NCBI GenBank assembly: GCA_026027325.1
Contig: JAMSLZ010000003.1
Coordinates: 620,001-684,000 of the forward strand
Direction: 5' to 3'
DNA: 64,000 nucleotides
Origin: Actinomucor elegans
Lineage: Eukaryota; Mucoromycota; Mucoromycetes; Mucorales; Mucoraceae
The translations under genes and the position numbers were made by a program. Below the pieces are notes generated by a model. That model saw nothing but the letters and a program-made list of their open reading frames with translations. It had not been told where the DNA came from and searched no databases. Below, piece by piece: positions 37,866-50,299 of this stretch (position 1 is the first letter of the stretch; every line of letters begins with the position of its first letter).

Positions 37866-39041
37866 ATGACCAGTAGAACGAAAAAACTATTACGTGGTCC
37901 CCCTGCCAGTGGTAAGCCTAGCCGTGGTGTCAATAGCCAAAAAACTGACCTGCCTGCACTTGGTATCGAACTTCCAACCCTAACAAGGGATATAGATATG
38001 AACTTTACTAATGCATCTGACCTTGAGGTGGGTCCTTCTACTAGTACAACGGATCTTTTTACATTCATGGAAAGAAAATTTCGCGGATATGATCAACGGT
38101 TCAACCAGCTAGAATCATTGGTTGCTGAAAATGCAACGCTTAAGAAGGATCTTGCTGCAGCACGCGCTGAAATCGCCGAACTAAAACGCCAAGTTTCCTC
38201 AAACATCTCCCCTTCCCCATCTTGGGGTGGTAAAGGGACTGATTCAATTCGCGAACCTGGCGATTTCTCATTTACATTACCAGGTAATTCTCAACTTTCG
38301 TTGCCATCTTGTGGAGGCACTGAAGCATCCAAGTGGGCCCCTACTGGTATCAAGACTGGTACTCCAAGTTCTAAGCTTACCTTTTCACAAGTTGCGGCAA
38401 TCAAGGTTCCAGCAAAGAAAGGCAAAAAGAAGATTTCGCTACAGTCAGTCAAAAGATATTTTGAATCACCTCGTGCTTTGCCTACACCTGGTTCACCAGA
38501 GGAACCACAGTACGAATATGTTTATGTACCAAGCAAATACCGTGAGCGTATCTCCAAGTTTCGTGCCAAGTTACGCCGCATTAATATTGATAGTGGTCGT
38601 GTATTGGATGTTCACTATCCTGCCCGTGGTGTTGCTGCTTTCTTGATCCATAGAGGCTATTCCCAGGAAGTTCATGACATCCTGAAAAAAGAACAAATCA
38701 TGGTGGTTACCGACTTTGACCAATTCGCTGCTACCAATGTGGATAACCCTACGTATGCATCCCTTGACAACCAAGCACGTGTGGAAAAGGCTCGTGAGCT
38801 CCAACAAGCCCGTCTTGCTCGAGGTCTCAAATACATCCGTTCACATGTACGAGGTTCGATAGCACATGATTTTGTGCTTCAAGGTTTCTTGACTCTTGAA
38901 CAGGTGAAGGTACTTTTGGCTGGTGGTTCCCTGGAGGATGTCCCCAACGAAGATGACGCTATGTCAGAAGGTGATGACATTGCTTCTTCTCTTGGATCTA
39001 TGCCCTTAACTGGTGGTGGTGAACCAGTTAACATTGAATAA
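37866..39041 (+). CDS. LINE ORF1 protein
   Basis: From the first ATG (37866) the frame gives 391 residues. It is open further upstream through the LINE start into the tRNA gene, without another ATG, so the true start may be missing or non-AUG. A basic stretch (SRTKKLLRGPPASGK) is followed by a coiled-coil segment around 38070-38205 (RKFRGYDQRFNQLESLVAE, then LKKDLAAARAEIAELKRQV). The C-terminal half contains SVKRYFESPRALP and a folded-looking region. No CCHC zinc knuckle was seen. ORF1 proteins bind element RNA and assist target-primed reverse transcription. The stop overlaps the ORF2 start as TAATG. Confidence 0.75.
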   Translation: MTSRTKKLLRGPPASGKPSRGVNSQKTDLPALGIELPTLTRDIDMNFTNASDLEVGPSTSTTDLFTFMERKFRGYDQRFNQLESLVAENATLKKDLAAARAEIAELKRQVSSNISPSPSWGGKGTDSIREPGDFSFTLPGNSQLSLPSCGGTEASKWAPTGIKTGTPSSKLTFSQVAAIKVPAKKGKKKISLQSVKRYFESPRALPTPGSPEEPQYEYVYVPSKYRERISKFRAKLRRINIDSGRVLDVHYPARGVAAFLIHRGYSQEVHDILKKEQIMVVTDFDQFAATNVDNPTYASLDNQARVEKARELQQARLARGLKYIRSHVRGSIAHDFVLQGFLTLEQVKVLLAGGSLEDVPNEDDAMSEGDDIASSLGSMPLTGGGEPVNIE

Positions 39042-39173
39042 TGAGTGAGTCACTGGATGACCGCTCTTATGAAACCCATTCCGCTCCTTTTACTCCTTGC
39101 GCCAACTCTCTCTCCTTAACCATATGGAACGCTAATGGTATGGCTCGTCAAGCCATTTCTACAGTTACCGATT

Positions 39174-39193
39174 CACTATGGCGAAAATATTGT
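39174..39193 (+). repeat. Left terminal inverted repeat of the CACTA element
   Basis: CACTATGGCGAAAATATTGT, perfectly inverted at 46532-46551. Confidence 0.93.
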
Positions 39194-40476
39194 CGGTTTT
39201 TTGCCCAAAAGTTGATAATATTAGGGGTAAAATCGACTATAGTTCTGCTAATAATTATTGTCAATTTCTAGGCAGTGTTTTTTCGGCGGTTGATAATATT
39301 AGTGACTCTTATTCGATAATATTATGGGTAAATACTATAATATTAAGGGTTTTCCTTCAATATTATTATGGGTAAATTGTATAATAGTAGTGGTTTCCAG
39401 TCAATAATAGTATGGATTAATCCCTCCATATTGATGATTTATAATCAATATTATTATTAGTTTTCTATCATATATTCACAATACACTACTAATAATATTA
39501 TAGTCATTTTGGTTATTCAGATAATAATTTAATTGCTATTTTTTTTATTTATATAATATATAACTTCAACAGATATTACTCTAATACACACTAGCCTTCA
39601 ATAGCTGAATATACAATAACCAGCTTTCTATCACACACGAACAGTATTTAACTTACCTTATTGTCATACAAGTATAAAAGAATTTATGTCCCACTGGCAA
39701 GTAACAGGTAAATGAATTAAGCAAATAACTGTATAAATAATGTCAGTTATCGTTGATGAAACAATATTTTAAGAGTATATTTGAACTAACCTTTAGAAGA
39801 ATGGCCCACGCTTGTATAATAGCATATTTTAATCATCTTTTCCTAAAGTAAGTAATGATTAGATTCTTGAATGAAACTCGCTATTGCTACAGACTTACCA
39901 ACACTATATCAGACACAATCAATTATAATTCACTGGGCTACAGTTTTAATAGTCTTCGTCTTGTATATATACACAACTAAATCTATTATAACAGTATTAG
40001 ATTAATATACAAAGAAATTAATGGATTAGTAATCATTGCACTTACTTAATGGTTATTAGCTTTAAAACTAATAGTAAAGGTTCAAAAGCTATATGGCATT
40101 ACTGGCTATAAGTATTACTGAAGTGGTATAAGTATTTAAGAATACAAGTCAGTATAAGAATATAAGCAGTATGAATGACGACGTATTTATAGATAATTAC
40201 GACATTAAGAACGAGGGAAATATTCGAAAGCTTGGAAAAAAAAACACAATTACAAGCTGACATTGAGGTTAATTCCTATTATACAGAAGCTTCAGTTAAA
40301 GTGTTGTGCGCAATAAGAGTGACAAATGTCAAGAAACCTTACGTTTAATGTGCCAATTTAGCAAACGAAAAAAAAGAAAGAAACTCAAGATTGGTGTAAA
40401 AAAGTTTTTCTTAATACTGAAAAGCCGCAGAAAAATGCTACGTCAGCTACTTAAACCAATAAAAAAACGTCTATAT
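39194..40476. other. CACTA left subterminal region
   Basis: No gene. The first 300 bases hold several related motifs (GATAATATTAGG, ATATTATGGGTAAAT and variants in both orientations). The rest is AT-rich and includes the 3' flank of the minus-strand accessory gene. Confidence 0.6.
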
Positions 40477-41559
40477 TTATTTCGTTTTTTTTGTATTTTT
40501 CTTAGAGCGTGGTTTACGCTTATTGGAATCCGCTTCTTTGGAACGATTGTCAGATCCAGCCTCCTCATCTTCACCAACGTCAGGTTGAACCGTAATGGCT
40601 TTTCTTTTCGTTGATGAGCGAGCAGAATGTAGATCCAACAAGCTAGCAATTGGAGATGCAAGACCAACTGGAGCAACAGAAGTAGCTAGACGATCAACAA
40701 GGATATGCTGATTATCCACACTATTTGCATAACAAGCATATTAATAAAGATATAAAAACAGAAATAAAAAAGCATCTAACCTGAAGAACGATTCAATCTC
40801 ATTGTCTTCAACAGATTCTTGATTTTGTTGACTTTCACCTTCTTCAGCAGAATTACTTCTGGTACGTACAGTCTTCTTGTTTTTGAGTGCTTCAGATAAA
40901 AGTAACTTGGCAGCCCACATCTCTACACAGAGATGCAGATGCAAGCCCACATCTAAAGCACGTTTCTCTAAAAGCAAAGCATAACGTTCTTGAATGCTGG
41001 TATCCTCTTCGCCAATTTCACTCCAAGTTTTACCAACAATATTTATATTTGCCCTTTCCATGTCTTTCAAGACATCTCTTGCCAAGTATTTCAACGTATT
41101 GTATTGCGGTTGAACATCATCATCGGTCAGTTCATTTTGTTGGCCTTTTATATACTTGAGGTGTTTCAAGAGGGCATATAACCTTAATGGTGCAGAAGGG
41201 GTGACATTTGTCTTGGTTGCCTTTTGTTGATAACGCACTTTTGCTTCTTCTAGCACTTTTGGGATTGACCGTTTACTACGTAAATTAGGATTCAAAGCAT
41301 TTGCAATTGCTTCTCGTTCAGCTATATATGACAAGCTAAGAGGTTAATAAAACTGAATGTAGTAACATGCTTCAGATATGATTGTACCATCGTCAAGTGC
41401 TTGTTCAATTTCTTCGTTAGATGAAACCCTCGAAGCTTCTCGAGGAAATAGAGGTGCTAATATTTGGATCAAATCTTGAATTAAACGACGGTTGATTAAG
41501 ATTTCTTGTTCAATCTTCTCAAAGTAGACGCTCCAATTATTGTTGTTGTTGTTTGACAT
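40477..41559 (-). CDS. CACTA accessory protein of unknown function, 3 exons
   Basis: Exons on the minus strand, 41559-41388, 41321-40781 and 40720-40477, encode 318 residues. The N-terminus has an asparagine run (SNNNNNNWSVYFEKIEQE). The centre is helical and charged (EREAIANALNPNLRSKRS, RLYALLKHLKYIKGQQNELT, LKYLARDVLKDMERANIN). The tail is strongly basic (SNKRKPRSKKNTKKTK), a likely nuclear localisation signal. No known domain was recognised. Its place, divergent from the transposase in the same element, suggests a role like the second (DNA-binding) proteins of plant En/Spm, but this is inference. Confidence 0.7.
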
Positions 41560-41964
41560 AGCTATAAAGTAAATATATTATAAAGAAAAGTGATTGAATG
41601 ATTTGAGCTATTTAACTGTTTTATAAGCGTACTTTACCATTTATCCATTAGTAATCCTTACTAATGTCCAAAGAGCTTTCTGGAAAGTAAGCTTACTGAC
41701 AGGTATGACTGACTTGGAAAGGAATTAGCTTGATTAGAAATCATAAGGATCCATTAAAATGTATTCGATATCTGAATAATCTGGAAGGCTGAGTAATATG
41801 AAAAGCTGATTAGTTCAAAGGATTCAACAGCCTAAAACAATGAATTACCATTGAGAACTCTGTCAATTGTAGACCAAGCAAACGTATTTAAGACCTGCTT
41901 TTTCTAAACAACAAAACCGCTATTCATTAATTCGATATATTTACTTGTTTTTACTTATCTTTAA

Positions 41965-44937
41965 ATGGGCAAAGTTTCCTCTTCTGCTACACCATATAAA
42001 TATACTTGCGCTACTTGTTTGAGGCCATTCAAAACTGTTAAAGCTAGGAGTAATCACTATAGCCATAATCGTGATCATAGAAAACAAAGGGTCGTCCAAA
42101 CGCAAGAAGCTAGCATTCCTGTCCAAGGTGAGTTAACAGATATATTACTAAAGCTTTTAATTTAACAATATACCTTGTTTGAAATAGAGCCTACTCCAAT
42201 TGCTTACAACGTCAAATCCTCGGATCAAAACCTTTTCACCAATACGGAATTAAATAGCATCCAATTGAGAGATATTTGCGACACGTATGGTATTCCTCGA
42301 GAGGCTCAAAGAGAACTTGTCTATCTAATGCGTACCATAATCAAAAACAATGAAGAGAGCCGTAAAACCGATGGATTGGGTATGTATCTATTCAAATAGA
42401 GTTAAAAAAAAAGTACTTATCAGCTTTTATTCCCATTATATATAGGTTACCTACCATCCACTCTCATGTTCCCTGATACCTTGGATCGTACTCTTAAAGC
42501 AAAAACCAATATTCAATGTCATTTTCATGATGTCTGCGTCAATGGTTGCATGCTGTTTGAAAAGGAAGATATAGAGACTATTCAATGTAAAAACCCTGCT
42601 TGTAAAGAAAATCGCTTTGATGATCATGGTAAACCTCGTCGCTCTATGAAGATGCTTCCTATTGGTGAACAAGTCGCTCAAATGCTTGCGAATGCAAAGA
42701 CAAGAGACTTGATGAAATACCGCTACAACTATAAATCAACTGACGGTGAATATAAAGATTACTTTGATGGTGCAGCATACAAGTACTTTAAGGATAATAG
42801 CATTCTGTTTTCCGGTGAAGATGATGTCGCAATGGTTCTTTTTGTCGATGGTTTCTGTACTAGCAAGAATCATAAAGGGGACAAGTTAACAATCATCCAT
42901 CTCTTGAATATGAACATTCCCCCAGAATACCGCTACCAAGACGAATACATGCTTCAATTGGCGATCTTGCCAGGTCCAAACTACCCAAAGTACATGCATA
43001 CCTTTTTAAAGCCTATTATTGATGAGTTTCATGCTCTGTCTACCAAAGGCATGCTTGTACAAAAGGATGGTGTAATTGTTTGTCAAGCTAAAGTCAACTT
43101 GGTGATGGCTACTGGTGATCTTCCTGCTGCAGCTGAGCTTGCAAATCATATTGGTCATATGGCTACGTTTGGTTGCCGTATTTGTCGTGTCCAAGCTGAA
43201 CGTCATGATTATCATAATTGTTTTTTAACGATCGACAATGAGATCAGAAGCAGAAACGATTTCATTTCCCCAGATGCAGCGAATGTAAGTACTATAATCA
43301 GCATTAATCTTTACAAGTTTTTAACATTTCTTTTTCTTTTTACCTCATAGAGCTACAGTATCAAGTCTGCAACACCATTTGCAATACTTCCCAGTTTTAC
43401 TGGCGCTACTTTTTTTGGTTTAGACGAAATGCATCTTCTCGGACAAGGTATCGCTCAACACGTATTCAATATGCTGACAGTCGACATGGGTAAAGAGTAC
43501 AATGCAGCAAGAAAAACTCGATATAAGCCCAATGAAGATGAATTGAGTGATGCCCGATTGAAGTCTGCTGATGAATGGCCGTATACTTTCTATATTCCAA
43601 AATTATCGCTCATCAAAATTGGTAAACTTGTTGAAGCTTCTAGAGCCACTGTACCGACATCCTTTTCATCCAAATGGGAAGATCCAATTATCAAGAGTGG
43701 TGGCAAACGTGCTGTTGACTGGATTGATATTTTCTTATATATGATTCCCACCTTGTTCGTTCCTGAATTGATTCAAGAATCCGCTAAGAAACCATTGATT
43801 CATCTGACAAAAGCTGTCGCATTGGCTCTTAAATGGGAACTTTCTATTGAAGACCTTATTCTGATGGAAAGGTAAATATATTTTTTTTGTACTCATAAAT
43901 CTAGTTTACTTACATACTTTCCAAAGATATATCAAAGAATGGCAAGAATTTTTGTTGGCAGAAATCAAGGCAAAGCGTATTCATTCCGGTGTATTCAAGC
44001 CTGTTCAACACTACCTTTCGCATATAGTCTATATGATCAAACAACAAGGTGTGTTGAGAGCATATTCCGCCCGATCAATGGAAAGAAGCATCGGAAAATA
44101 CAAAAAGCTCATCAAGTCAAAGGTTGATGCTGGCGCAAACGCTGGTAATATCTTGGAAAGACTCATAACGCGTAATCATATAAACAGCCAGACTTGGGAT
44201 GTTCATACTGAGCTTGACCTGATCACTCCTCGAAAATACAGCGAATCCACTTTCAGGAATAACCCTTCTGGTGATGCTAGTGATCCACAATTATGGGCTC
44301 CCTTTAGTAATATTTCAGTGGATACTCTTCCCTTTGGTGTCTCCACTCAAACTTTTTTGAAGGCGCTATTGCATTACTATCGCCGTACTGAAGCAAATGG
44401 TGTAAATATTGCTGAAATTGATTCGTTGAATAGTATTTCCATCGCTGGTCGTGCCTGGGCATATGGCAATGTATATACGTCTACCATGTATAAAAGCCAT
44501 ATAAATGAATATCGTCGAGGAAACAATTACGTGATGATCACTGCCAGCTACTTGAAGTAAGTAATTAGCTCAAGAACAAAAACCTCTTTGATTAACCAAC
44601 CTTTGTTAATAGTCGAAATAATTCCATTCGTGAAAGCTGGTTCATTGGTTCTATCGTTTTCTTTTTCGAGCATTCATTCAATGGTAGACCACAGTATTTG
44701 GCTTTGGTTGATTTAGCGAAAAAGAATGCAACTACCAAATATGACAAGACTATTGCTTTGGTTGAGCTGCACAGTAGCGGTGCACACAGTTACGCTGTCT
44801 GTCGGTTTGAAGATATTGTTGCCAGTGTAGGTCTTGTGCGTTCAAGTGAATCTAATGAGAAAGAGTTCAAGATCATCTCTCATCATATATTTAAACAAGA
44901 TCTAGAGCAAAATGCTGGCATATTAAGTCGTTTGTAA
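41965..44937 (+). CDS. TNP2-type (Transposase_21-like) transposase, 6 exons
   Basis: Exons 41965-42127, 42188-42379, 42446-43284, 43351-43871, 43927-44556 and 44613-44937 encode 889 residues with all junctions in frame. The N-terminus carries a C2H2-type finger (YTCATCLRPFKTVKARSNHYSHNRDH spacing: two Cys, two His). Next comes a CHxxC/CxxxC segment (CHFHDVCVNGCMLF, CKNPACKENRF). The catalytic region has TNP2 signatures: FVDGFCTSKN, AILPGPNYPKYM...FLKPIIDEFHAL, ATGDLPAAAELANHIGH, FGCRICRV and LDEMHLLGQGI. It cuts and joins the CACTA ends in the nucleus. No stop or frameshift is visible. Confidence 0.9.
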
Positions 44938-46531
44938 ATAGCATGAAGACAAGAGCAAAAAGCGTTTTATTTTGAAATAAAATTGTTCTCTGAATTGATT
45001 ATGTATTTAAACCACCGAAAATAATATAAAGCTTCCCTCCAAAAGGACTTCATCATAATATAGCAAAAGTAAAATAGGTATTTACACTTTCTGTAGTAGA
45101 TATAAACTATAGATAATTTAACTCGTTTTTATATATCATGTTATTAATTCGAGAGAAAGGTATTAGCAATCTTGCAACAGAATGTAAAAACATTTCTTAA
45201 TCAAAAATTTAACCCATTTCCCTGATGTTTAAGAAATTATTTCATAATATCAGAAATATAGAACCAGGATAACCCAAGTTATACAGTTCTATATTCATCA
45301 TTCAATAATGTTAATTGACTATTTAGTTGCTCCAGTTAATCTTTAAAACCAAATGTAAAATATGATTAATGCTCTTGTTTATCTTTATAGTAAAATTAGT
45401 TTATTATCAAGCAATGCGGATTAATTTTCCAACAGACAGCAAAAATGTTCATCGATTGTAGTTTTCTAGCACCTAAAAAAACGTGCATGTTTTTGAAGCT
45501 TTCGATCGTCATTAAGAATTCTATCATAATCATCAATTACTCGAAAGTCCAAAAACGAACGCGTTTTTTTGTAGTTTGAGAAGTGGATATATGATTTTGA
45601 CAATAAATCATCTAGTTAAATAACCGCCTAGCAATAATGACTAAGATTACTGGCAATTAATAATCGCTACTTGACCTATTTTTTTTTTACACAATAATTT
45701 ATCTCTTTTTTTACGCAATATATTTCTTTTTTTTTACGCAATGTATTTCTTTTTTTTTAACGCAATGTATTTTCTTTTTTTCTTTCTTTCTTTCTTTATT
45801 CTATAATTTTACTAAACATAAAATTGAGTAAATTAGACACTTAATGGCAGCTCATTCTTAATGTCATTCAGCATTTTAAATACACAGCTATTAGCCAAAG
45901 GCTAAATCACGGCAATGAAAGTGCTCAGCTTATTAAATGGAACTAGCGATTCGTTCTTGTTTCCAAAAGAGTAATTTACAAGAGAATTTTTTGCAACCTG
46001 ACCTGTATAAGAGACTTTTCAACGAATAATAAACGCATTTGAAAGACAATTGTTCAACATTATTTTTGACAAACGTTGAAATTAAACGTTTCTAGGAATT
46101 TACATAAAAGATCGTTGAAACGAAAAGCAGAGTTCATTTTAGTAAATAAAATAAACGAGGATTATGTTGTTGCGTACAAGCATCAGAATTTCATGTACTC
46201 ATTTATAAGAAGTTTGCAAGATTTGGCTTTCATCGGCAAAAGACAAGAATACATAAAAATTGTTTGCAAATAAAATGGAGTTCAGGCTTTTCTTTCTTAT
46301 TGTCAATTTATGTTATAATATTGACTAAACCCATAACATTATTGTCTGCTTTCCACTAATATTAGGAGTAACCACTAATAAATGAGCAAAGCACTGTTAA
46401 TTGCGCAGCCATAGAAAATAATTGCTCTAATTTCATTGGTTCGCAGATTATTATTAGTAGGTAAATCTATAGTATTAGTAGGTAAATGATAATAAAATCG
46501 TCGTTTTACCACATAATATTATGGGTAGCAC
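44938..46531. other. CACTA right part, no large gene
   Basis: It holds a tandem repeat (listed), a 65-codon plus frame at 46076-46273 that may be chance or a small protein (SLKRKAEFILVNKINEDYVV), and right subterminal motifs near 46370-46530 (TATTAGTAGGTAAAT twice, ATAATATTATGGGTA once). Confidence 0.5.
45675..45790. repeat. Tandem repeat of a T-run plus ACGCAATGTATTTC unit
   Basis: Three to four units of about 26-30 bp, each a run of 7-9 T followed by (A)ACGCAATRTATTTC, with the last merging into a CTTT run. It lies inside the CACTA element. Confidence 0.75.
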
Positions 46532-46551
46532 ACAATATTTTCGCCATAGTG
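46532..46551 (-). repeat. Right terminal inverted repeat of the CACTA element
   Basis: Perfect inverse of 39174-39193, ending in TAGTG. Confidence 0.93.
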
Positions 46552-48048
46552 GATTACCTCTATGACTCTTCACTCATTTTTATTACCGAAACCTGGCTTC
46601 TCCCTCCTTTACGATTCCCTACCAGCTGGCAACAATTCCATACTTATGGTGAAAAAGTCGCTGGTTCTTATAGAGGTAAGATGGGTATTACATTATTGGT
46701 CAATCCCTCGTGTCCATACCCTGTAATTCCTATCCCCTCGGGTTCTCCCTATGTCTTCTCTTGCCAAGTCTCTTCTCTCCTGATTCATTGTGTCTATGCT
46801 CCTCCTTCCCTGACCGATGACGAATTTATGTCTCTCATTACCGCACTACCTATGCAAACTCATCCCTCTCAGAAAAATGCTATTCTTTGTGGTGATCTGA
46901 ATGCGCGCAGTGTATCTCTTCTTGGTGATACTCGTACCAACACGCGTGGCAGCCGTCTTGGTGAGTGGATCGAAGAAGCTGGTCTCTTTTGCTGGAATGC
47001 TCTGTTAGCTAGAGGTGTACCTACTCTCAGTTCTCAAAGTCGTTTAGCAAACTCTCAACCTGGTCATACCTCTTGGAACAGTGTTATTGACTTGTTCATT
47101 AGCTACTCTGATTTGGTAAATACTTCCCTGGTGATTCGCGAGAATAGCCTTGGCTCTGATCATGTCCCTGTCACCTTGACGTGTTCTTTACAAGATGCTC
47201 CTCCACCTCCAGTGGCTCATCCTCGTGTTCTTTGGAAAATGTCTGTGTTAGATGAACACAAGAGTGCTGAGCTTTATAAGTCTCTTTTTCGGGTGAAGGT
47301 TTCACCAATCAAAAATGCACTCTTGGCAGAAGTTAAGTATTCACTAGAACTATATGCACGCAATAACAGTCGCACCTCTACTCACGCTATTCCTTTTCAA
47401 CATAATAGAGAACCTCCTGATGTTGATAGGCTAGCTGATAGACTCACTGAGATCATCCACTACTGTCTGGACCACTCTGTCGGTAGAAAGAAGCCCCCTC
47501 GTCCACCTGGCAATGCTCGGTTCTGGACTGATCGTCTTCAATCTTTGGTTGATTCTCGTGAGGATACCAGAAGGGCTTGGAAACGAGCGCCTGATGGTGT
47601 TGGTAAAGCTGTATTCTGGAAAGAATATGTGGCTGCATGTGATGCTTTTACCTGTGAACTGAAACGCCGGCGTCGTGAGACTTGGAAACAGTTCTGTGAT
47701 AAGCTATCCAATGGTGATTTTGCTGAGACGACCACTATTATCAAGCGTATGCGCCGTAATCGTACGATGTCTCCTGGGTTTTCGCACCCTGAAGGTCCTG
47801 CTACTGCTGCTACTGTGATGTCAAGTCATCTTCGTTCAGTCTTTGCTGGTGATCAGCTTCCTGATCTTCGACCTTCTGCTCCTCCTCTACCGAATGGCCC
47901 TTGTCTTACACGTCATGATATCCTATATCTCTGCTCAACTTTTGATATTACTGTTGATAGCTTGGTTAGCCACCCTATTGATAAGAGTGAACTCATGGAT
48001 AATATATCAGATTCTGATTGCCCATTCTCAGTGGAATTGGTTACCTTG

Positions 48049-48280
48049 GACGGATATATACAGACATTACATCATTTTTATCTTTTCTATATATATTTAA
48101 ACTTTTTAATATATCCATAGTTTTTATATCTTTATAACCTTTTTTATAAATTAAAATGATTATTCTGTATAATAAACATTATCAAGAAGGCAACTGTTCC
48201 ATTATGCATGAAAAAACAACATTATATTTATGTTTTCTACTAATATATATATTAAATTCATATAAAAAAAGATATCCCTC
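48049..48280 (+). repeat. Direct terminal repeat A1 of element A
   Basis: Nearly identical to A2 (58573-58803); one length difference in a T run was seen. Recognisable core: AATAAACATTATCAAGAAGG, shared with element B repeats. It is followed inward by TTCTATA. Confidence 0.9.
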
Positions 48281-48505
48281 TTCTATAGGGCATAGGGAAT
48301 ACAAAGTTGTTATATTAATTAAAAATAATCACATGAACATTACAAAAATAAATTTCTTGGTATTTCTAAAAATATCTTGTAAAAAAAATATAAATATTGA
48401 CATATTCTATTATATATTTACAAAAAAAAACATTTAATCTTTTTACAATGACATATCATTATTACGCTGTTGTATTGACACTCGATCCTGAAAAAAAAGA
48501 CGTTA

Positions 48506-48737
48506 GACGGATATCTACAATTAATATATCTTTTAAATCTATTGTATATGTCCTATTTTTTTTTAATATATCCATATATTTTATAATTTATAACTTTTTT
48601 TCATGAATTAAAATTATTATTAAGTATAATAAACATTATCAAGAAGGCAACTGTTCCATTTTGCATGAAAAAGCAATATTATATTTATGCTTTCTCCTAA
48701 TATACGTACCAAATTTATATGAAACAAGATGTCCGTC
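48506..48737 (+). repeat. Direct terminal repeat B1 of element B
   Basis: Same sequence as 56784-57015 and 62105-62337. Bounded by GACGGATATCT and AGATGTCCGTC, and followed inward by TTCTATAACATT. Confidence 0.92.
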
Positions 48738-49781
48738 TTCTATAACATTTTAAATTAGTTACTTACTATTCCAATATATATTAATACAATCAAAACTATT
48801 AAATTTACTGTAATGTATCCATGAATTATCCTCATCACTGTAGTTTTGCCATTTCACAAGGTAATAACTATCTTCGACTATTAACCCTTTATGATCCAAA
48901 ATAGTTTCAATTTCATAACTTTCATTATTATCTATATCTATTTCCAAGTCCATTTTCTCATTATTATAAATATTATTATTTTTAAAATGAGCAATATTTG
49001 ATAATTCTAATCCTAAAAATTGTTGCTGTAATAATTTCATTTTATCTAAATTGTTTATTCTTTCATTTAACTTTGGAAGTGATTTATAATTTTCATTATT
49101 ATTCAAAATATCATTTTTGTATTTAAAATCAAAGCTATCATTAATCCAATATGAATGAAAATCACTATGTTCTATATTGTTTAGTTTAATATATTTTTTT
49201 AAATTAAAAAGGACACATGCAATTTTTAGTTGAATATTATATATATTTATATTAGTAGTTAAAAAAGGTTTTTTGTTATTTAATCTTTTAAAGATACATC
49301 CCAAATCTGAGAAAGTTTTTTCCATTTTAGACCGAAAACTTCCAAATTGATCGTTATAATTTATTTCAATTTCATTTAAGTTTATATTTTTATCTTTTCT
49401 GATAGGATATACGAAGTTATAGTCATTTAGATCAGAACTATTTATTATATTATCTACGTATAGGCTATATCCTCCATCTAATGCAATACAATCCATCAAA
49501 TTTAGTTTATTTTCAATATTCATATTTATAAGCATAGATCCATCATTATTAGTACTACATGGTTGACTGTCTGATACAAATAATACCATACCATTTGTAT
49601 CTATTGCAACTTGTGTTCTAAACCCATTTTTTTTAAGTTTGTAACTATAATATATGGATTTATCTTCTGCACCATATACCATACCTCTTTTATCATGGCC
49701 GTCTAAATGTATTGTTACTTGATTAAACAAATCTGGATTCTCTATCATTCCATTTAAAAGTCTAATTTTTATATTTGAAAA

Positions 49782-50287
49782 TGTTGTAAAGGTGGTAGAT
49801 AAAGATTTTGGAAGATAGAAATACTTTTAAAACTGTGGATAGTTTTTTATTAGAGATCAAGAATTGATTAACTGGTCAAAAGGTGATAAAACGCATCTCT
49901 TATATACTTTTTCTCGGTCGGTACTTGATTCTAAATTCATATTACGATTTGCCAGGAACAAGGTTGGACTGCGTATAAAGAAGACCAGGGATAATAACCA
50001 AATGAGCGGACCAAGATTAGCGGCGAGGAGTGTCGGGATCAATATATCCAAAGGTAATAGTATTGAATGTAATATTTGGTGTGAGAGATAGTATTTATCA
50101 ATTAGCGTCTACTTGCTCAGAGTGATATATAAATAAAGATATTTTAACATAATCAAATACAGTCATTTACATTCTGGTTCTTGGTAATAATGCTTTATAC
50201 ACTTCTGCAGCTATATATAAGGATATCTATACGATTTTCTATCTGTACAGTATTCTCTTATTAATATAATTATGAGCGTTTACAACA
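49782..50287 (-). repeat. 3' LTR of the chromovirus
   Basis: 506 bp, TGTTGTAAAGG...GTTTACAACA in plus-strand sense. Same as 55442-55947. Confidence 0.95.
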
Positions 50288-50299
50288 TTATCCTCCACC
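50288..50299 (-). other. Polypurine tract of the chromovirus
   Basis: On the minus strand GGTGGAGGATAA lies immediately 5' of the 3' LTR, as expected for the plus-strand primer of reverse transcription. Confidence 0.65.

Larger units (their letters stand above)
39174..46551. mobile_element. CACTA (EnSpm/CMC) DNA transposon with TNP2 transposase
   Basis: 7378 bp bounded by 20-bp perfect inverted repeats CACTATGGCGAAAATATTGT. The flanks GATT (39170-39173) and GATT (46552-46555) are a 4-bp duplication, or 3-bp ATT if the right end carries one extra G. Removing it restores LINE ORF2. It encodes a TNP2-type transposase (+) and a second protein (-) in divergent arrangement. Both ends carry subterminal repeats of the form ATAATATTATGGGTA (about 39316-39333, 39361-39376, 46511-46526), the usual transposase-binding arrays. 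It looks complete and possibly autonomous. Confidence 0.92.

Noticed and set aside
49864..50091. 75-codon frame repeated at 55524-55751
   Set aside because: Identical because both lie in the two LTRs; not a gene.
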